64,000 nucleotides of DNA from Tyzzerella sp. (GCA_017410145.1 JAFQRJ010000031.1:28988-92987), one strand, 5' to 3'. Counted from the first letter of the stretch, positions 47,001 through 56,084 are shown. Made by a program: numbers and translations. Notes: generated from the sequence alone by a model not told the origin.

Positions 47001-49577
47001 GGTTATGTTTCTTCTTATAAGGAATATACACTTACCTTTAAAGACGGTAGGTGGCTAGATGCTTCAGACATGGAACAAGTTCCTGTAAAAGAGAGCAATG
47101 TGAAACTTACCTTGGATAAGGAAACATTTGGCTGGATGGCAGGTTCTGAAGCAGGTATCTATCTGTTCACAGATGATAACTTTGCAGTAGATGCCAACTG
47201 GAGAACACCAATTTATGGGGTTGCATATGATGACAACAGCGGTATCTTCTTCAATGGAAAGAAAGTACCTGCTTATTTGAAAAAACACGCAGATGGTATG
47301 ATTTATCTGGATATTGCTGCAGCCGATATTTTTGCAAAGGACGGAGATAAGGTTACTATTAAAGGAATCTTTGCTTTGGACGGATATGGTGTTTCTTATT
47401 TGGAACAGACCTTCTACTATAATGGTCAAAGCTGGGGGACAACATATACGGAGCCGATAGCAAAGACAACAACGAAACTCAGCCCTATTGGTATCAAGAA
47501 GGCTTCTAGCTTCAATCCTGAACGTAAGGCATGGGATGTATATGTACAGGTTGATGGTGCGATACCGGGCGGACATGATTACGAATACAAGACACTTGTT
47601 TATGAAGTGAATGGAAAATCCTATGAAACTAGTGTATATCGTGTAGATGATAGTCTTGTGTTCTTCGTGCCGGAAACAATTGTACCGAAAGATGCGAAGG
47701 ATGGAACTGCGATTACACTGAAAGCAGGCACTGCATCAGATAATTACGGTATCTATGACATCGTGTTAACAAAAGACGCTACAGCTTATGTATATCGCAA
47801 AGCGATATCCGGCATCAAACCTACAGAGAATACACCATATTTGGATATTACAATACCAGGTCTTATCAGAACTTGGGCATTTAATAAAGATATCAAAGAA
47901 TGGCAATTGTACTTTATAGTGGAAGAAGAATTTGACGTAGAAGATGGCACAAAATACTATGATTTGCCTGTCAAATTAAATGGAAAATCATATGAGGAAA
48001 TCAATGTGTTCCGTTCAGGAGAATGTTTATACATCTCCATACCGGAAAGCGTATTACCAAGTAATGCAAAATCTGCAACCTTGACTATAGGTAAAGGGGC
48101 AAAGGCAGTAGCAAATGCAGGATGGAATGGTATTCGCCTCAATAATGAAGTAACAGCTTATTTGTTTGACGGTGTATGGAACAATATTGAATTTAAAGAA
48201 GCAGAAGTAACAGACTTGACAATTAAGCATATGAATTTCTGTAGCTATAACGCAGATGTGAAGCGTTGGGATATTTATGTGAATGTTGATAAAGAGATTC
48301 CGGGAACTGCTTGGTTTGAATATTTTGATGGTTTAACTGCATATTTAAATGGCAAAGAATATACAACTTATGCAAACAAAGCAGAAGCAGAAAATAATCG
48401 TTTGCTTTATATTTCTTTATCTGAAGATGTGTTTGGCAAGTTTAAAGACGGAGATATTCTCTACATTCCGGGAAATGTGACTTGGAGTTGTGGTGGTTAT
48501 AAGATTAATAATACGCGTGATTTCTATCTGCAATATGTAAACGGTACATGGTTTGAGTATTACGAATCAGATGTGAAAGCACCGGAAGCGCTGACTTCTA
48601 TCTGGGAGAAATTTAGAATTGATGGTTATATTCCTGTACAGGAGGAAAAGGGCATCATGTTTTCAAATGTTGCACCTACCAATGTAATGAAATCGGTAGA
48701 GGACATGAAGGATGTGACATTCACGTTTGAAACAACAAAGATGATGGCTATGAACGAGGAACTTTCGACAAACAGTTTCGTACTCCGAGGACAGCCTTTG
48801 AGCGAGGAAATGGATATCAGTGAAACTGCCCTTTATGGTTATAATATTTCCTTTAGTTATATCGAACTTACGGAAGCAAATACGCCAAACAATCCGGAAC
48901 TTTGGGGTACCCATAGTCAGGAAATCGAAGTTTGGAAAAATGGTATTAACTACAATCTTTTAGATCAGTACCGTATGACATACAACTGGCAAAAGACGAA
49001 CCACCCATTCTTTGAATATAATGAGACATACAAATACACGGTATCAATTTACAACGTAACAGAAGATATTTGTGTAATCGAAGTGTATTGTAACGATGAA
49101 TTAGTAATGCGTGTGGTAGACCATGCTTCTGATGATCCGATGGATCCTGCACGCAACGCAGGTGAATTCCAGATATATGCTGCTTGTCCACAATATTTCA
49201 ATGCCACTCCAGTGGAATTAGATACGTTGGAAGTAAGTGCAAGTGAATGTTATATTGGCGAACAAGTTCGTGTATCTGCAACCTATCCGGCAGTTTTAGA
49301 AGGTTCTGAATATACGGTAGACAGTGAAAATGCAACGCTGAAAGATGGTGTATTTACAGCAACGAAACCAGGAACATATACAGTGAGCGGTAAGTTTAAT
49401 GGCAAGGATAAGGGAACTGTTCAGATTAAGGTAACAGAGAAGCTACAAGAAGATGTTGCAGTAGAAGACACATCAACCTTCCCAATCATACCGGTAGCAA
49501 TTACCGGCGGTTCGGTATTGATTATAGGAGCTATACTTCTTGTACTATTCTTAAAAAAGAAGAAAAAGAATAGCTAA
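44004..49577 (+). CDS. Giant membrane-anchored surface protein with repeated beta modules
   Basis: About 1857 residues. After a signal peptide (QADAAGES) there are about ten related beta modules, among them two 259-residue repeats (about 145-660) and two 122-residue repeats (about 664-908). Then comes a lectin-like jelly-roll candidate (about 1530-1730) and an Ig-like domain with EYTVDSENATLKDGVFTATK. The end is one membrane helix (VAITGGSVLIIGAILLVLFL) and KKKKKNS, with no LPxTG, so it stays in the membrane. AGGTGG sets the ATG at 44004; a GTG at 43995 lies on the site. No catalytic domain is recognised. Probable role: glycan capture at the surface for the co-encoded transporter. Confidence 0.78.
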   Translation: MRKRIISLLMAFIMVCSCCFVATTTQADAAGESTLTLEATSCTANKLVFTGTDSLGNSVQKFSASAEDEGVFINSTKNGELYFKKTKGNWNLELSSDATEDTVVTVKGTFASTKNSVTFAPITVKYNGSTWTVIENPTEGPATVTLTGTDGWSTCVEGDKWVLYLTTSGYSSTDWSKKYVGFTYEINGVTGTTSQVSSCENNRLYCTIPTSSVPTTDGTTFTIKAGTYAAEAGTGEALNIAADFQVTASESRLIHTTVIEAEAVEAFNHSASSFYFSLKDASGNAITTGYESWNNFLSPSWCDGTRITQDAVANQWSTVYSGVFIDGQPMDYWGAHFKNTDLGVFYIDGLSATNGTKVTIKGYFASSKQDGWTIVGNYFLKELEFVYDGSAWNYVEKVETTDVTLTGTDGWSTCVEGDHWVLYMTTSGYSSTDWTKKYAEFTYEINGVTGTTSQVSSAENNKLYCTIPTSSVPTADGTTFTIKAGTYAAEEGTSETLNIVEDFQIVASESRLVHATVIKPTTVEAFNGNANSFYFSLKDASGNVITTGYETWDNFLSPSWCDGTRITQDSDPTQWSKVYSGVFVDGNPIDYWGAHFKNTDPGIFYIDGLNAVAGTKVTVKGHFVSSKQDGWAIVGNFYLPEMSFTYDGSVWNFDGGETTNPEHTGTPVFESSQSDGFYFTAGETGFPYDAANWTVVAVAEDENSGIFLSQDEGATYNKLNVNLQKVGADRWFAYMAGDTSVTLKVDDIVLLKGTFVYENHKITFTEAKLVWDGSQYKAYVEYQNHTGTPVFESSQADGFYFTAGETAFPYDAANWTVFAVAADENSGIFLSQDGGTTYNKLNVNLQKVGEDRWFAYMAGDTSVTLKAGDDVLLKGAFVHENHKITFAEAKFIWDGIVWGEEVEVDEANIVFTLDRNMSNGGNANGIYLIATDSVPYDLGWGTNTNACAGADNGVFLNGVKTEVFLKKYESNKYYVCLSDVQVVPQEGDTVTVKGAFKTNGYVSSYKEYTLTFKDGRWLDASDMEQVPVKESNVKLTLDKETFGWMAGSEAGIYLFTDDNFAVDANWRTPIYGVAYDDNSGIFFNGKKVPAYLKKHADGMIYLDIAAADIFAKDGDKVTIKGIFALDGYGVSYLEQTFYYNGQSWGTTYTEPIAKTTTKLSPIGIKKASSFNPERKAWDVYVQVDGAIPGGHDYEYKTLVYEVNGKSYETSVYRVDDSLVFFVPETIVPKDAKDGTAITLKAGTASDNYGIYDIVLTKDATAYVYRKAISGIKPTENTPYLDITIPGLIRTWAFNKDIKEWQLYFIVEEEFDVEDGTKYYDLPVKLNGKSYEEINVFRSGECLYISIPESVLPSNAKSATLTIGKGAKAVANAGWNGIRLNNEVTAYLFDGVWNNIEFKEAEVTDLTIKHMNFCSYNADVKRWDIYVNVDKEIPGTAWFEYFDGLTAYLNGKEYTTYANKAEAENNRLLYISLSEDVFGKFKDGDILYIPGNVTWSCGGYKINNTRDFYLQYVNGTWFEYYESDVKAPEALTSIWEKFRIDGYIPVQEEKGIMFSNVAPTNVMKSVEDMKDVTFTFETTKMMAMNEELSTNSFVLRGQPLSEEMDISETALYGYNISFSYIELTEANTPNNPELWGTHSQEIEVWKNGINYNLLDQYRMTYNWQKTNHPFFEYNETYKYTVSIYNVTEDICVIEVYCNDELVMRVVDHASDDPMDPARNAGEFQIYAACPQYFNATPVELDTLEVSASECYIGEQVRVSATYPAVLEGSEYTVDSENATLKDGVFTATKPGTYTVSGKFNGKDKGTVQIKVTEKLQEDVAVEDTSTFPIIPVAITGGSVLIIGAILLVLFLKKKKKNS
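44433..45986 (+). repeat. Two 777-bp tandem coding repeats
   Basis: Units start at VTLTGTDGWSTCVEGD: 44433-45209 and 45210 to about 45986. They are similar throughout at protein level but more diverged at DNA level than the repeats of the preceding gene. Confidence 0.85.
45990..46721 (+). repeat. Two 366-bp tandem coding repeats
   Basis: Units start at HTGTPVFESSQ: 45990-46355 and about 46356-46721 (122 codons each). They encode the smaller beta module seen in diverged form elsewhere in both giant proteins. Confidence 0.85.
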
Positions 49578-49594
49578 CGAAAAGGGGAAAACAC

Positions 49595-52030
49595 ATGAAA
49601 AAACTTCACCTTGTATGCAATGCTCATTTGGATCCTGTTTGGCAATGGAATTGGGATGAAGGCGCAGCAGCTGCACTGGCAACATTTTACAGTGCAGTGC
49701 GCCTTGCTGAAAAATATGATTATATCTTTTGTCACAATGAGGTTATCCTTTATGAGTATATAGAACGATTTGATCCGGCTCTATTTGAAGAAATAGCAAG
49801 GCTGGTCAAAGTGGGAAAATGGCATATCATGGGCGGTTGGTACGATCAACCGGATTGCCTTGTGCCGTCCGGTGAGTCGTTCATACGCCAAATCAGTTTA
49901 GGCAAAGAATACTTTACTGAAAAATTTAACACATATCCAAAAACCGGGATCAACTTTGATGCTTTCGGCCATACAAAAGGATTAGTGCAAATTCTCAAAA
50001 AATGCGGTTTCGAATCCTATTTGTTCTGCAGACCACTTCCTTGGTTTACTTGGCTTAAGGAGCTTCCACATGGACCATTTTGGTGGAAAGGATATGATGG
50101 CAGCAAAATAAAAGCACTTCGCCAGGAAGATTTGGACATCTATTGTAGTCAGCCTGGACAAGCGAAGGACGACATTATTCGAAAAGCAAAGGTTTACGAA
50201 AATGACAAAGAGGATGACGTGATTATCCTTTGGGGTGTTGGAAATCATGGTGGCATCAATTCAGAGAAAGACTTAAATGATATCATCAGTCTTACAGACG
50301 AAAAGAAGGGGACTTGGGAGATTATACATTCCACCCCGGATGCGTATTTTGAAGCCATTACACCGACACAGGATTTTTCAGAAGAGATTATTGCATTTAT
50401 AAAATCGTACTCTTCGGTAAATGCAATTAAGCAGGTGCATGACCGACTTGAAAATGCGATATACCGTGCAGAGCGTTTTCTCTCAATGTTGGGAATCGCC
50501 GGTATATATGAGTATAACCGAGAAGTATTTAAAAATGCAGAGAGAACCCTTTGTCAAATCGAATTTCACGATGTGCTTTCGGGCACATCCATAAAGACAG
50601 GTACCGATTCGTCTATTGAAAAGGCACTGGCAGCGATTCAACAGGTAAATGGCGAATTTTACAATGGCTATTTCCGATTTAGTGGTATGCTACCAAAGGC
50701 AAAGGATGGAGATGATTGTTTTGTAGTACTTAATCCACATCCATATGAAATAACTACAGTAGTTGAAACGGAACTGTTTGAACCAAAACCGGGTAGTTAT
50801 GTTTTAAACATGTATGACTCTAATGGTAAAACGGTGGATTCTCAAGTGATATTAGAGGAATCTATTATAAACTTTTCACGCAGAAAACGCTTGATTTACA
50901 GATACACATATCCGGCTATGTCGGTTACACAATTCGGCATTCATACCGAAACTGTTGAAAAAGAACCGCTACGTTACGCCGGTGATGCATCTGCAGATGA
51001 CATTCTTCTAAAAGATGAGTTTAAACAAGTGAAAATCAGTAGAAGTACCGGTTTGATAGAAAGCTATATTCAAGATGGCATAGAGTATGCTTCTGATGGT
51101 TTGTTCCATCCGATTGTTTTTGACGATAATGAGGACCCATGGGGTTGGAGAATGAACAAACTAGGTAGCAATCACCGACCAATGAGTTTGGATAAGACAG
51201 GAAATGGCTTGTTTGAAGGCTTAAAGGGCGTAACTATTTTAGAGGATGGGCCTGTACTTACTCAAGTAGAAACATTGTTTAGTCAAGATGAATCACATGT
51301 AGTTGTAAACTATAAGTTTTACCATAATCTTCCTTATATGGACGTTAGTGCTCATGTGATTTGGAATGGAAAAGGTAAGGGCTTAAAGATAAAAATGCCG
51401 CTTAATGGGAAACAAGGATTTTTCACGCAGGCGGCTTATGGAACAGAGTACAACCAAAATGATGGTGATGAAAAACCAGGCAACCGTTTCGTGGGTGTCG
51501 AAAACGACGAAAAAGCATTTGTTATTTATAATCGCAGTGGTATTCATTCTTACTCGAAAGAGGGAAAGAATTTGTATCTAACGCTGTTAAATGGCTCTGC
51601 ATACTGTGCACATCCAACGGATGAAGGGGTTCCGCTTATAGTAGACGATACACGTTACACCCCATTTATTGAAATAGGAACTCATGACTTTGAATTTCGT
51701 ATGGGTGTAAATAAGGTGTGCGAGTGTGAAAAAAATGCGCAAGAATTTAATCAACCGCTTTACAGTGTGCTGACATTCCCGCATGGAAATGGCGATGCAC
51801 CGAAAGAGTTGATTACCGTTTCTAATGAAAACGTTGTGATTACTGCATTTAAACGCAGAAAAAATGGTACTTATCTTGTGAGATTACATAATAATTACAA
51901 GTTGAGTACAAAGGCAACCATTACAATAAATGGTGTTTCAAAGGAAATAAACTTCAAAAAATATGAATTTAAAACCTTTATTTATAATGGTAAAACGATA
52001 CGTGAATCGAAGGATGCAGCGATTTGGTAA
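49595..52030 (+). CDS. Glycoside hydrolase family 38 alpha-mannosidase
   Basis: 811 residues with no signal peptide, so cytosolic. GH38 features: the zinc site in CNAHLDPVWQW at the N-terminus, HIMGGWYDQPDCLVPSGE, and the nucleophile Asp122 in NFDAFGH. A large beta-sandwich makes up the rest. It removes alpha-linked mannose from imported oligosaccharides. AAAGGGG precedes the ATG, and the gene is 17 bp after the giant surface protein. Confidence 0.92.
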   Translation: MKKLHLVCNAHLDPVWQWNWDEGAAAALATFYSAVRLAEKYDYIFCHNEVILYEYIERFDPALFEEIARLVKVGKWHIMGGWYDQPDCLVPSGESFIRQISLGKEYFTEKFNTYPKTGINFDAFGHTKGLVQILKKCGFESYLFCRPLPWFTWLKELPHGPFWWKGYDGSKIKALRQEDLDIYCSQPGQAKDDIIRKAKVYENDKEDDVIILWGVGNHGGINSEKDLNDIISLTDEKKGTWEIIHSTPDAYFEAITPTQDFSEEIIAFIKSYSSVNAIKQVHDRLENAIYRAERFLSMLGIAGIYEYNREVFKNAERTLCQIEFHDVLSGTSIKTGTDSSIEKALAAIQQVNGEFYNGYFRFSGMLPKAKDGDDCFVVLNPHPYEITTVVETELFEPKPGSYVLNMYDSNGKTVDSQVILEESIINFSRRKRLIYRYTYPAMSVTQFGIHTETVEKEPLRYAGDASADDILLKDEFKQVKISRSTGLIESYIQDGIEYASDGLFHPIVFDDNEDPWGWRMNKLGSNHRPMSLDKTGNGLFEGLKGVTILEDGPVLTQVETLFSQDESHVVVNYKFYHNLPYMDVSAHVIWNGKGKGLKIKMPLNGKQGFFTQAAYGTEYNQNDGDEKPGNRFVGVENDEKAFVIYNRSGIHSYSKEGKNLYLTLLNGSAYCAHPTDEGVPLIVDDTRYTPFIEIGTHDFEFRMGVNKVCECEKNAQEFNQPLYSVLTFPHGNGDAPKELITVSNENVVITAFKRRKNGTYLVRLHNNYKLSTKATITINGVSKEINFKKYEFKTFIYNGKTIRESKDAAIW

Positions 52031-52068
52031 CAGGTTTTGCAATGTGAACTCGAAAGGAGGAATAACGA

Positions 52069-52197
52069 GTGAGATATGAAGAACCAGAAATGGAAATTAT
52101 AGAATTTGGAAATGTGGGAACTACAATTATCGACGCTTCAAATACGGGCAATGGTGGGGAAACCCCAAATCCAGACGTTGATTTAGGTTTTAATTAA
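52069..52197 (+). CDS. Short 42-residue peptide of unknown function
   Basis: A GTG start with a near-perfect AAAGGAGG 8 bp upstream opens a 42-codon frame: an N-terminal part MRYEEPEMEIIEFGNVG, then TTIIDASNTGNGG and a tail ETPNPDVDLGFN. It lies 38 bp after the mannosidase and 27 bp before the next gene, so it is embedded in the operon. The YxxPxMxxxxxG opening is reminiscent of leader regions of some peptide precursors (for example lasso peptides), but no maturation enzymes are visible. It has no Cys and no signal peptide. Confidence 0.65.
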   Translation: MRYEEPEMEIIEFGNVGTTIIDASNTGNGGETPNPDVDLGFN

Positions 52198-52224
52198 TTT
52201 TTGTATGGGAAGGAGGAAAATGTA

Positions 52225-53343
52225 ATGAAAAAGCATATATTAAATATATTGAAAACAGTAACTATATCGGTAGTTGCGCTTGCTATTGTTGCAGTAGGAA
52301 CTTTGAGTTCAACGATTGGTACATCTGCAGCAGAAGTGGTTGGAACGGAAACAAGTGGCGTGATTTACGTACAATACTCTAACTTAGACCCAAATGATTA
52401 TTGGGGAGTGAAAACACCGGAATACACAGGGGTTGACAGCAATGATGTCGGATACTTCTTCGGTGGATGGTACACAAAAAATGATAATACATACACACCG
52501 GTTGAAACCAAAGACGGATTAACTGGGACCGTTGTTGCCAAATTTGTTCCGGCACAGACCATGAGTGTAAAATGTCAAAACTGGGCAGGAACAACTGCAT
52601 CGTCAGATGATGTTGTTATCAGAGTTATTTCAGCGACAGATAACACGAATTATAGCCAATTTGGTTTCCAAGTATCGAAAATTGTGGATGGCGTAGAAGC
52701 AAAACTTTCCACAGTTGAAACAGACACGGTATACAAAAAATTCAATTATTATGAAAGTCAAGAAGATGCAGAACCAGATACTTATGTACCTTCACAATTG
52801 TTTGGAGATGCAGCTTCACGTTTTACAACATGTACAGTAGGAAAGATTCCTACAGAACATCATGGAACAATCATTTGTATCAAGCCATTCTGGGATACAT
52901 TGGATGGCGTAAGAGTATATGGACTTAGTAAATTTGCACATGTGGAAGATGGTTATCTTTACTATGTGAATGTACCAGTAAACCTTAATATTCTGAATAA
53001 AGATAATCCGGCAGCAGCAGGAAGATTGAATTTAAAATCCGTGGATGGTCTTAAATTCCTTGGCGTAGAAGAAGGTATTGAATACGGAAAAGTGTTTGAT
53101 GAAATGGAATTCAATGTGCTTGCCGATGGTACAATTCGATGCATAGGTGATACAAGTGACCTGACAAACAGAGATGAAATGGATATTTTCGTCAATCTGA
53201 GATTTGAAAGAAAAGCTGAAGATAAGAGCAGTGATGCACCAATAGCAGATGATTTTTATAAATTTACGGTTGATCAAGAAGACTTCTGTGATGCAAGTGA
53301 AAATCTGTTTGACGGCGAAAACGTTTGGAGCATAATATATTAA
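52225..53343 (+). CDS. Secreted protein with an InlB-type B-repeat-like segment
   Basis: About 372 residues from the ATG at 52225, which follows AAGGAGG (an in-frame ATG at 52201 does not). A signal peptide ends near SAAEVV. The segment VGYFFGGWYTKNDNTYTPV with KFVPAQ resembles a Listeria-Bacteroides (Flg_new) repeat. The rest is beta-rich and unassigned; the end is ENVWSIIY. It has no anchor and no catalytic motif. It sits between the 42-residue peptide and a small acidic membrane protein with a similar C-terminus. Confidence 0.7.
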   Translation: MKKHILNILKTVTISVVALAIVAVGTLSSTIGTSAAEVVGTETSGVIYVQYSNLDPNDYWGVKTPEYTGVDSNDVGYFFGGWYTKNDNTYTPVETKDGLTGTVVAKFVPAQTMSVKCQNWAGTTASSDDVVIRVISATDNTNYSQFGFQVSKIVDGVEAKLSTVETDTVYKKFNYYESQEDAEPDTYVPSQLFGDAASRFTTCTVGKIPTEHHGTIICIKPFWDTLDGVRVYGLSKFAHVEDGYLYYVNVPVNLNILNKDNPAAAGRLNLKSVDGLKFLGVEEGIEYGKVFDEMEFNVLADGTIRCIGDTSDLTNRDEMDIFVNLRFERKAEDKSSDAPIADDFYKFTVDQEDFCDASENLFDGENVWSIIY

Positions 53344-53359
53344 ATTATACTAGATAAAT

Positions 53360-53396
53360 CGAAAAGAAAGGTTGGATTTTCCTTCCTTTCTTTTCG
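53360..53396 (+). other. Stable intra-operon hairpin
   Basis: CGAAAAGAAAGG (53360-53371) and CCTTTCTTTTCG (53385-53396) form a 12-bp perfect stem with a 13-base loop and no T-run. It lies in the 91-bp gap between two glycan-locus genes and could protect or process the mRNA, or weakly attenuate it. Confidence 0.6.
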
Positions 53397-53434
53397 TGGT
53401 GATATGGAACATATATAAAGGAGCATGAAAAAGT

Positions 53435-53833
53435 ATGAAAAGGAAATATATCATTGCTATTATTATCGGTGTATTACTTCTGGTGGGACTCATACTTGTT
53501 TTCACTTTGGGTAAAGACAATGGGGAAACGAATAAGGACAATACAGATAATGATGTGATTGTACATGAAAGCGATGACAACACTGTGGAAGAGAAGGCAG
53601 AAGGTGGTTTGAAAGAATCAGATTCTGAGGATGGTCCTGTTTTAGATGAGGATACTATGATTGATTTCAACGGTGGTGACAAGCCTAGTGACGACAAACC
53701 AAGTGATAGCGCAGGGAATGGTGATGGCGGAAATAATGAAGGAGAAGAACCGTCAGAGGGTGAAGAACCGTCAGAAGGTGAAGAAGAGGATGAGGACTCC
53801 AAAGACACAGGCGCTTGGGGCATATTTTATTAA
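53435..53833 (+). CDS. Small acidic membrane-anchored protein
   Basis: 132 residues. A basic start and one membrane helix (IIAIIIGVLLLVGLILVF, about 5-25) precede an outward low-complexity tail rich in Glu, Asp, Ser and Gly, with a repeated PSEGEE unit. It ends in DTGAWGIFY, close to the WSIIY end of the gene before. I recognise no family. Ribosome site AAAGGAG precedes the ATG. The long charged stalk suggests display of the C-terminus beyond the membrane. Confidence 0.65.
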   Translation: MKRKYIIAIIIGVLLLVGLILVFTLGKDNGETNKDNTDNDVIVHESDDNTVEEKAEGGLKESDSEDGPVLDEDTMIDFNGGDKPSDDKPSDSAGNGDGGNNEGEEPSEGEEPSEGEEEDEDSKDTGAWGIFY

Positions 53834-53876
53834 GGAAACAATACTTTGGAATTTGTAATACGAAGGAGAATAGATT

Positions 53877-55982
53877 ATGTTGATTACAGAACTTCAAAGT
53901 GGTGGCTTACATTTTGTTCTTGACAAAGATGATGCAGGACGTGCAAGGTTAATCCATTTTTCTACAAAGCCATTTGATAGCGAAAACTACAAAATGGAGA
54001 ATTACAGTTCGTTTCATTCGCTTTTGGAACTACATATGCTTGGACATGACACCAATGACCACCATGCTTCGAGACATACAATGACAAGTCCGGCGTGGGA
54101 ATTGTGCTACGAGTCGCATGAAGTTATAAAGGAAGAAAAAGGACAACTTTTAAAAGTGTTTTTATCAAACGGAAAAACGAAAGTATGCATGAACTACCGT
54201 TTTTATGATAATGCGTCAGTTGTTCGCTCCTTTGTAGAGATTACAAATATTTCTTCGGAAGAGCAGACGATTGATTACATATCTTCTTTTAAGTTTGCAG
54301 GTTTGGCGCTTAAAAATGAACAGTGGGATAAAGAGACTTACATTTCTATTCCACATAGTGGTTGTCACGGAGAATTACAATGGAGACGAAACAGTGTCTA
54401 CCAGATGGGACTGACAAAATATAATTTGGGTTGTACGAAAAAGTTGTCGTGGAGTCAGACTGGCACATGGTCCAGCTCAGAGCAGGCACCAACAGGTGTG
54501 TATGAAAATCCGGCAGACAACGAAGCATTCTGCTGGCAGATTGAGAACAACGGCTCTTGGTACTGTGAAATGGGACATGCAGAGCCAAATGAAGGTCTAT
54601 ATATTCAACTTTGTGGACCGGACTATGAACATAACCATTTTTTAAAGACATTGAAAAATGGGGAAACGTTTGTGTCAGTTCCGGTTGCATTTGGTGTAGC
54701 AGCTGGTGGGTATGACGAAGTCATTGGTGAGATGACCAAATATCGCCGAAATATTCGAAGAAAGAATGAAGATAATGAACAGTTACCGGTCATTTTCAAT
54801 GATTATATGAACTGCTTATTTGCGGATCCAACAACGGAAAAAGAACTTCCGCTTATTGATGCGGCGGCAGAGGCTGGCGCAGAGTATTTTGTCATTGATG
54901 CTGGATGGTTTTCTGAATTGGAAGGTGGCGATGGTACATGGTGGTCGTCGATCGGTGTGTGGAAGGAGTCGACCTGGAGATTTCCAAATGGTCTGATTGA
55001 GGTGATTGATTATATTCGAAGCAAGGGTATGAAGCCGGGGCTTTGGATTGAGATCGAGGGCGTTGGACCGGATAGTGAAATAGGGAAGACGATGCCGGAT
55101 GACTGGTTTTTCCAGATAAATGAAAAACGCACGTTGGAACACTATCGCTGGCAGTTGGATTTTCGTAATCCGGAAGTGCGTAAGTTTGCAGATGATACAC
55201 TAGAAGAAGTGGTGAATAAGTACGACCTTAAGTATTTGAAAGTCGACTATAATATCAATGCGGGGTTAGGAACAGATTGGAATGCGGAGAGTTCTGGAAG
55301 TGGTCTTCTTGGACATTGCCGTGCATATTTGGAATGGCTGGATGCATTTTTAGAAAGACATCCGGATGTTGTGATTGAAAACTGTGCATCTGGTGGACAA
55401 CGTATGGATTATGCAATGTTGTCAAGACTGAGTATTCAATCTACCAGCGACCAGACGCATTATGAGTTATATCCATCTATCTCTGCAATGGCAGGTAGTG
55501 TGGTTGCGCCAGAGCAGGCTGCAGTGTGGTCCTATCCGAATTATGAGGCGGACGAAGAAGAGGCCGTATTTAATATGGTGAATGCAATGCTTGGACGTGT
55601 TCATCAGAGTGGATTCTTAAATCAACTTCCAAAAGCTAACTATGAACGTGTGAAAGAAGGAATCGCATGTTATAAGTCTATCCGACAGGATATCAAAATG
55701 GCGCTACCAAGGTTTCCACTTGGTATTGTTAGCTTTGATGCGCCATGGGCGGCAGCAGCGTTAGATTGTGGTACTCACTGGTATTTATCAGTGTGGAGAA
55801 AAGATGGTGAAAATGCAACACAGGAAATTCCAATTGTCGTACCAGAGGGAAAGAGTGTAGAGGTAGAGTGTATTTATCCGGAAGGATTGCCTGTGGAATA
55901 TGAATATAATAAAGAAAAAAAAGTGCTATGCGTGACTTTAAAAGAAAAATTTAGAGCAAGAGTGTTCAAAGTCAAATTTTAG
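53877..55982 (+). CDS. Glycoside hydrolase family 36 alpha-galactosidase
   Basis: 701 residues with no signal peptide, so cytosolic. An N-terminal beta-sandwich is followed by a barrel. The nucleophile is Asp457 in LKVDYN, the acid/base Asp525 in SDQTHYEL, and the substrate loop is VIENCASGGQRMD. Other GH36 segments: FVIDAGWF, GMKPGLWIEIEGVG. It releases alpha-linked galactose from imported oligosaccharides. AAGGAG precedes the ATG. Confidence 0.92.
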   Translation: MLITELQSGGLHFVLDKDDAGRARLIHFSTKPFDSENYKMENYSSFHSLLELHMLGHDTNDHHASRHTMTSPAWELCYESHEVIKEEKGQLLKVFLSNGKTKVCMNYRFYDNASVVRSFVEITNISSEEQTIDYISSFKFAGLALKNEQWDKETYISIPHSGCHGELQWRRNSVYQMGLTKYNLGCTKKLSWSQTGTWSSSEQAPTGVYENPADNEAFCWQIENNGSWYCEMGHAEPNEGLYIQLCGPDYEHNHFLKTLKNGETFVSVPVAFGVAAGGYDEVIGEMTKYRRNIRRKNEDNEQLPVIFNDYMNCLFADPTTEKELPLIDAAAEAGAEYFVIDAGWFSELEGGDGTWWSSIGVWKESTWRFPNGLIEVIDYIRSKGMKPGLWIEIEGVGPDSEIGKTMPDDWFFQINEKRTLEHYRWQLDFRNPEVRKFADDTLEEVVNKYDLKYLKVDYNINAGLGTDWNAESSGSGLLGHCRAYLEWLDAFLERHPDVVIENCASGGQRMDYAMLSRLSIQSTSDQTHYELYPSISAMAGSVVAPEQAAVWSYPNYEADEEEAVFNMVNAMLGRVHQSGFLNQLPKANYERVKEGIACYKSIRQDIKMALPRFPLGIVSFDAPWAAAALDCGTHWYLSVWRKDGENATQEIPIVVPEGKSVEVECIYPEGLPVEYEYNKEKKVLCVTLKEKFRARVFKVKF

Positions 55983-56012
55983 TTGTATTTGCCCGCGTGT
56001 TTGTAGTATGAT
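55983..56012 (+). promoter_or_regulatory. Possible internal promoter before the rhamnosidase
   Basis: TTGTAT (55983-55988), 18-bp spacer, TATGAT (56007-56012). Directly downstream is an inverted repeat, TGGTA-N6-TACCA (56016-56031), that could be an operator. Confidence 0.45.
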
Positions 56013-56084
56013 GAGTGGTATGAAAGTACCATACTGCCGGTGGTTAAGACATGTTTTGGGATGATGCAGAGGAAGGAAAAATTT

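Noticed and set aside
52069-52197. Lasso-peptide precursor
   Set aside because: The leader-like YxxP pattern is present, but no RRE, protease or cyclase genes are in the window; kept only as an unknown peptide.
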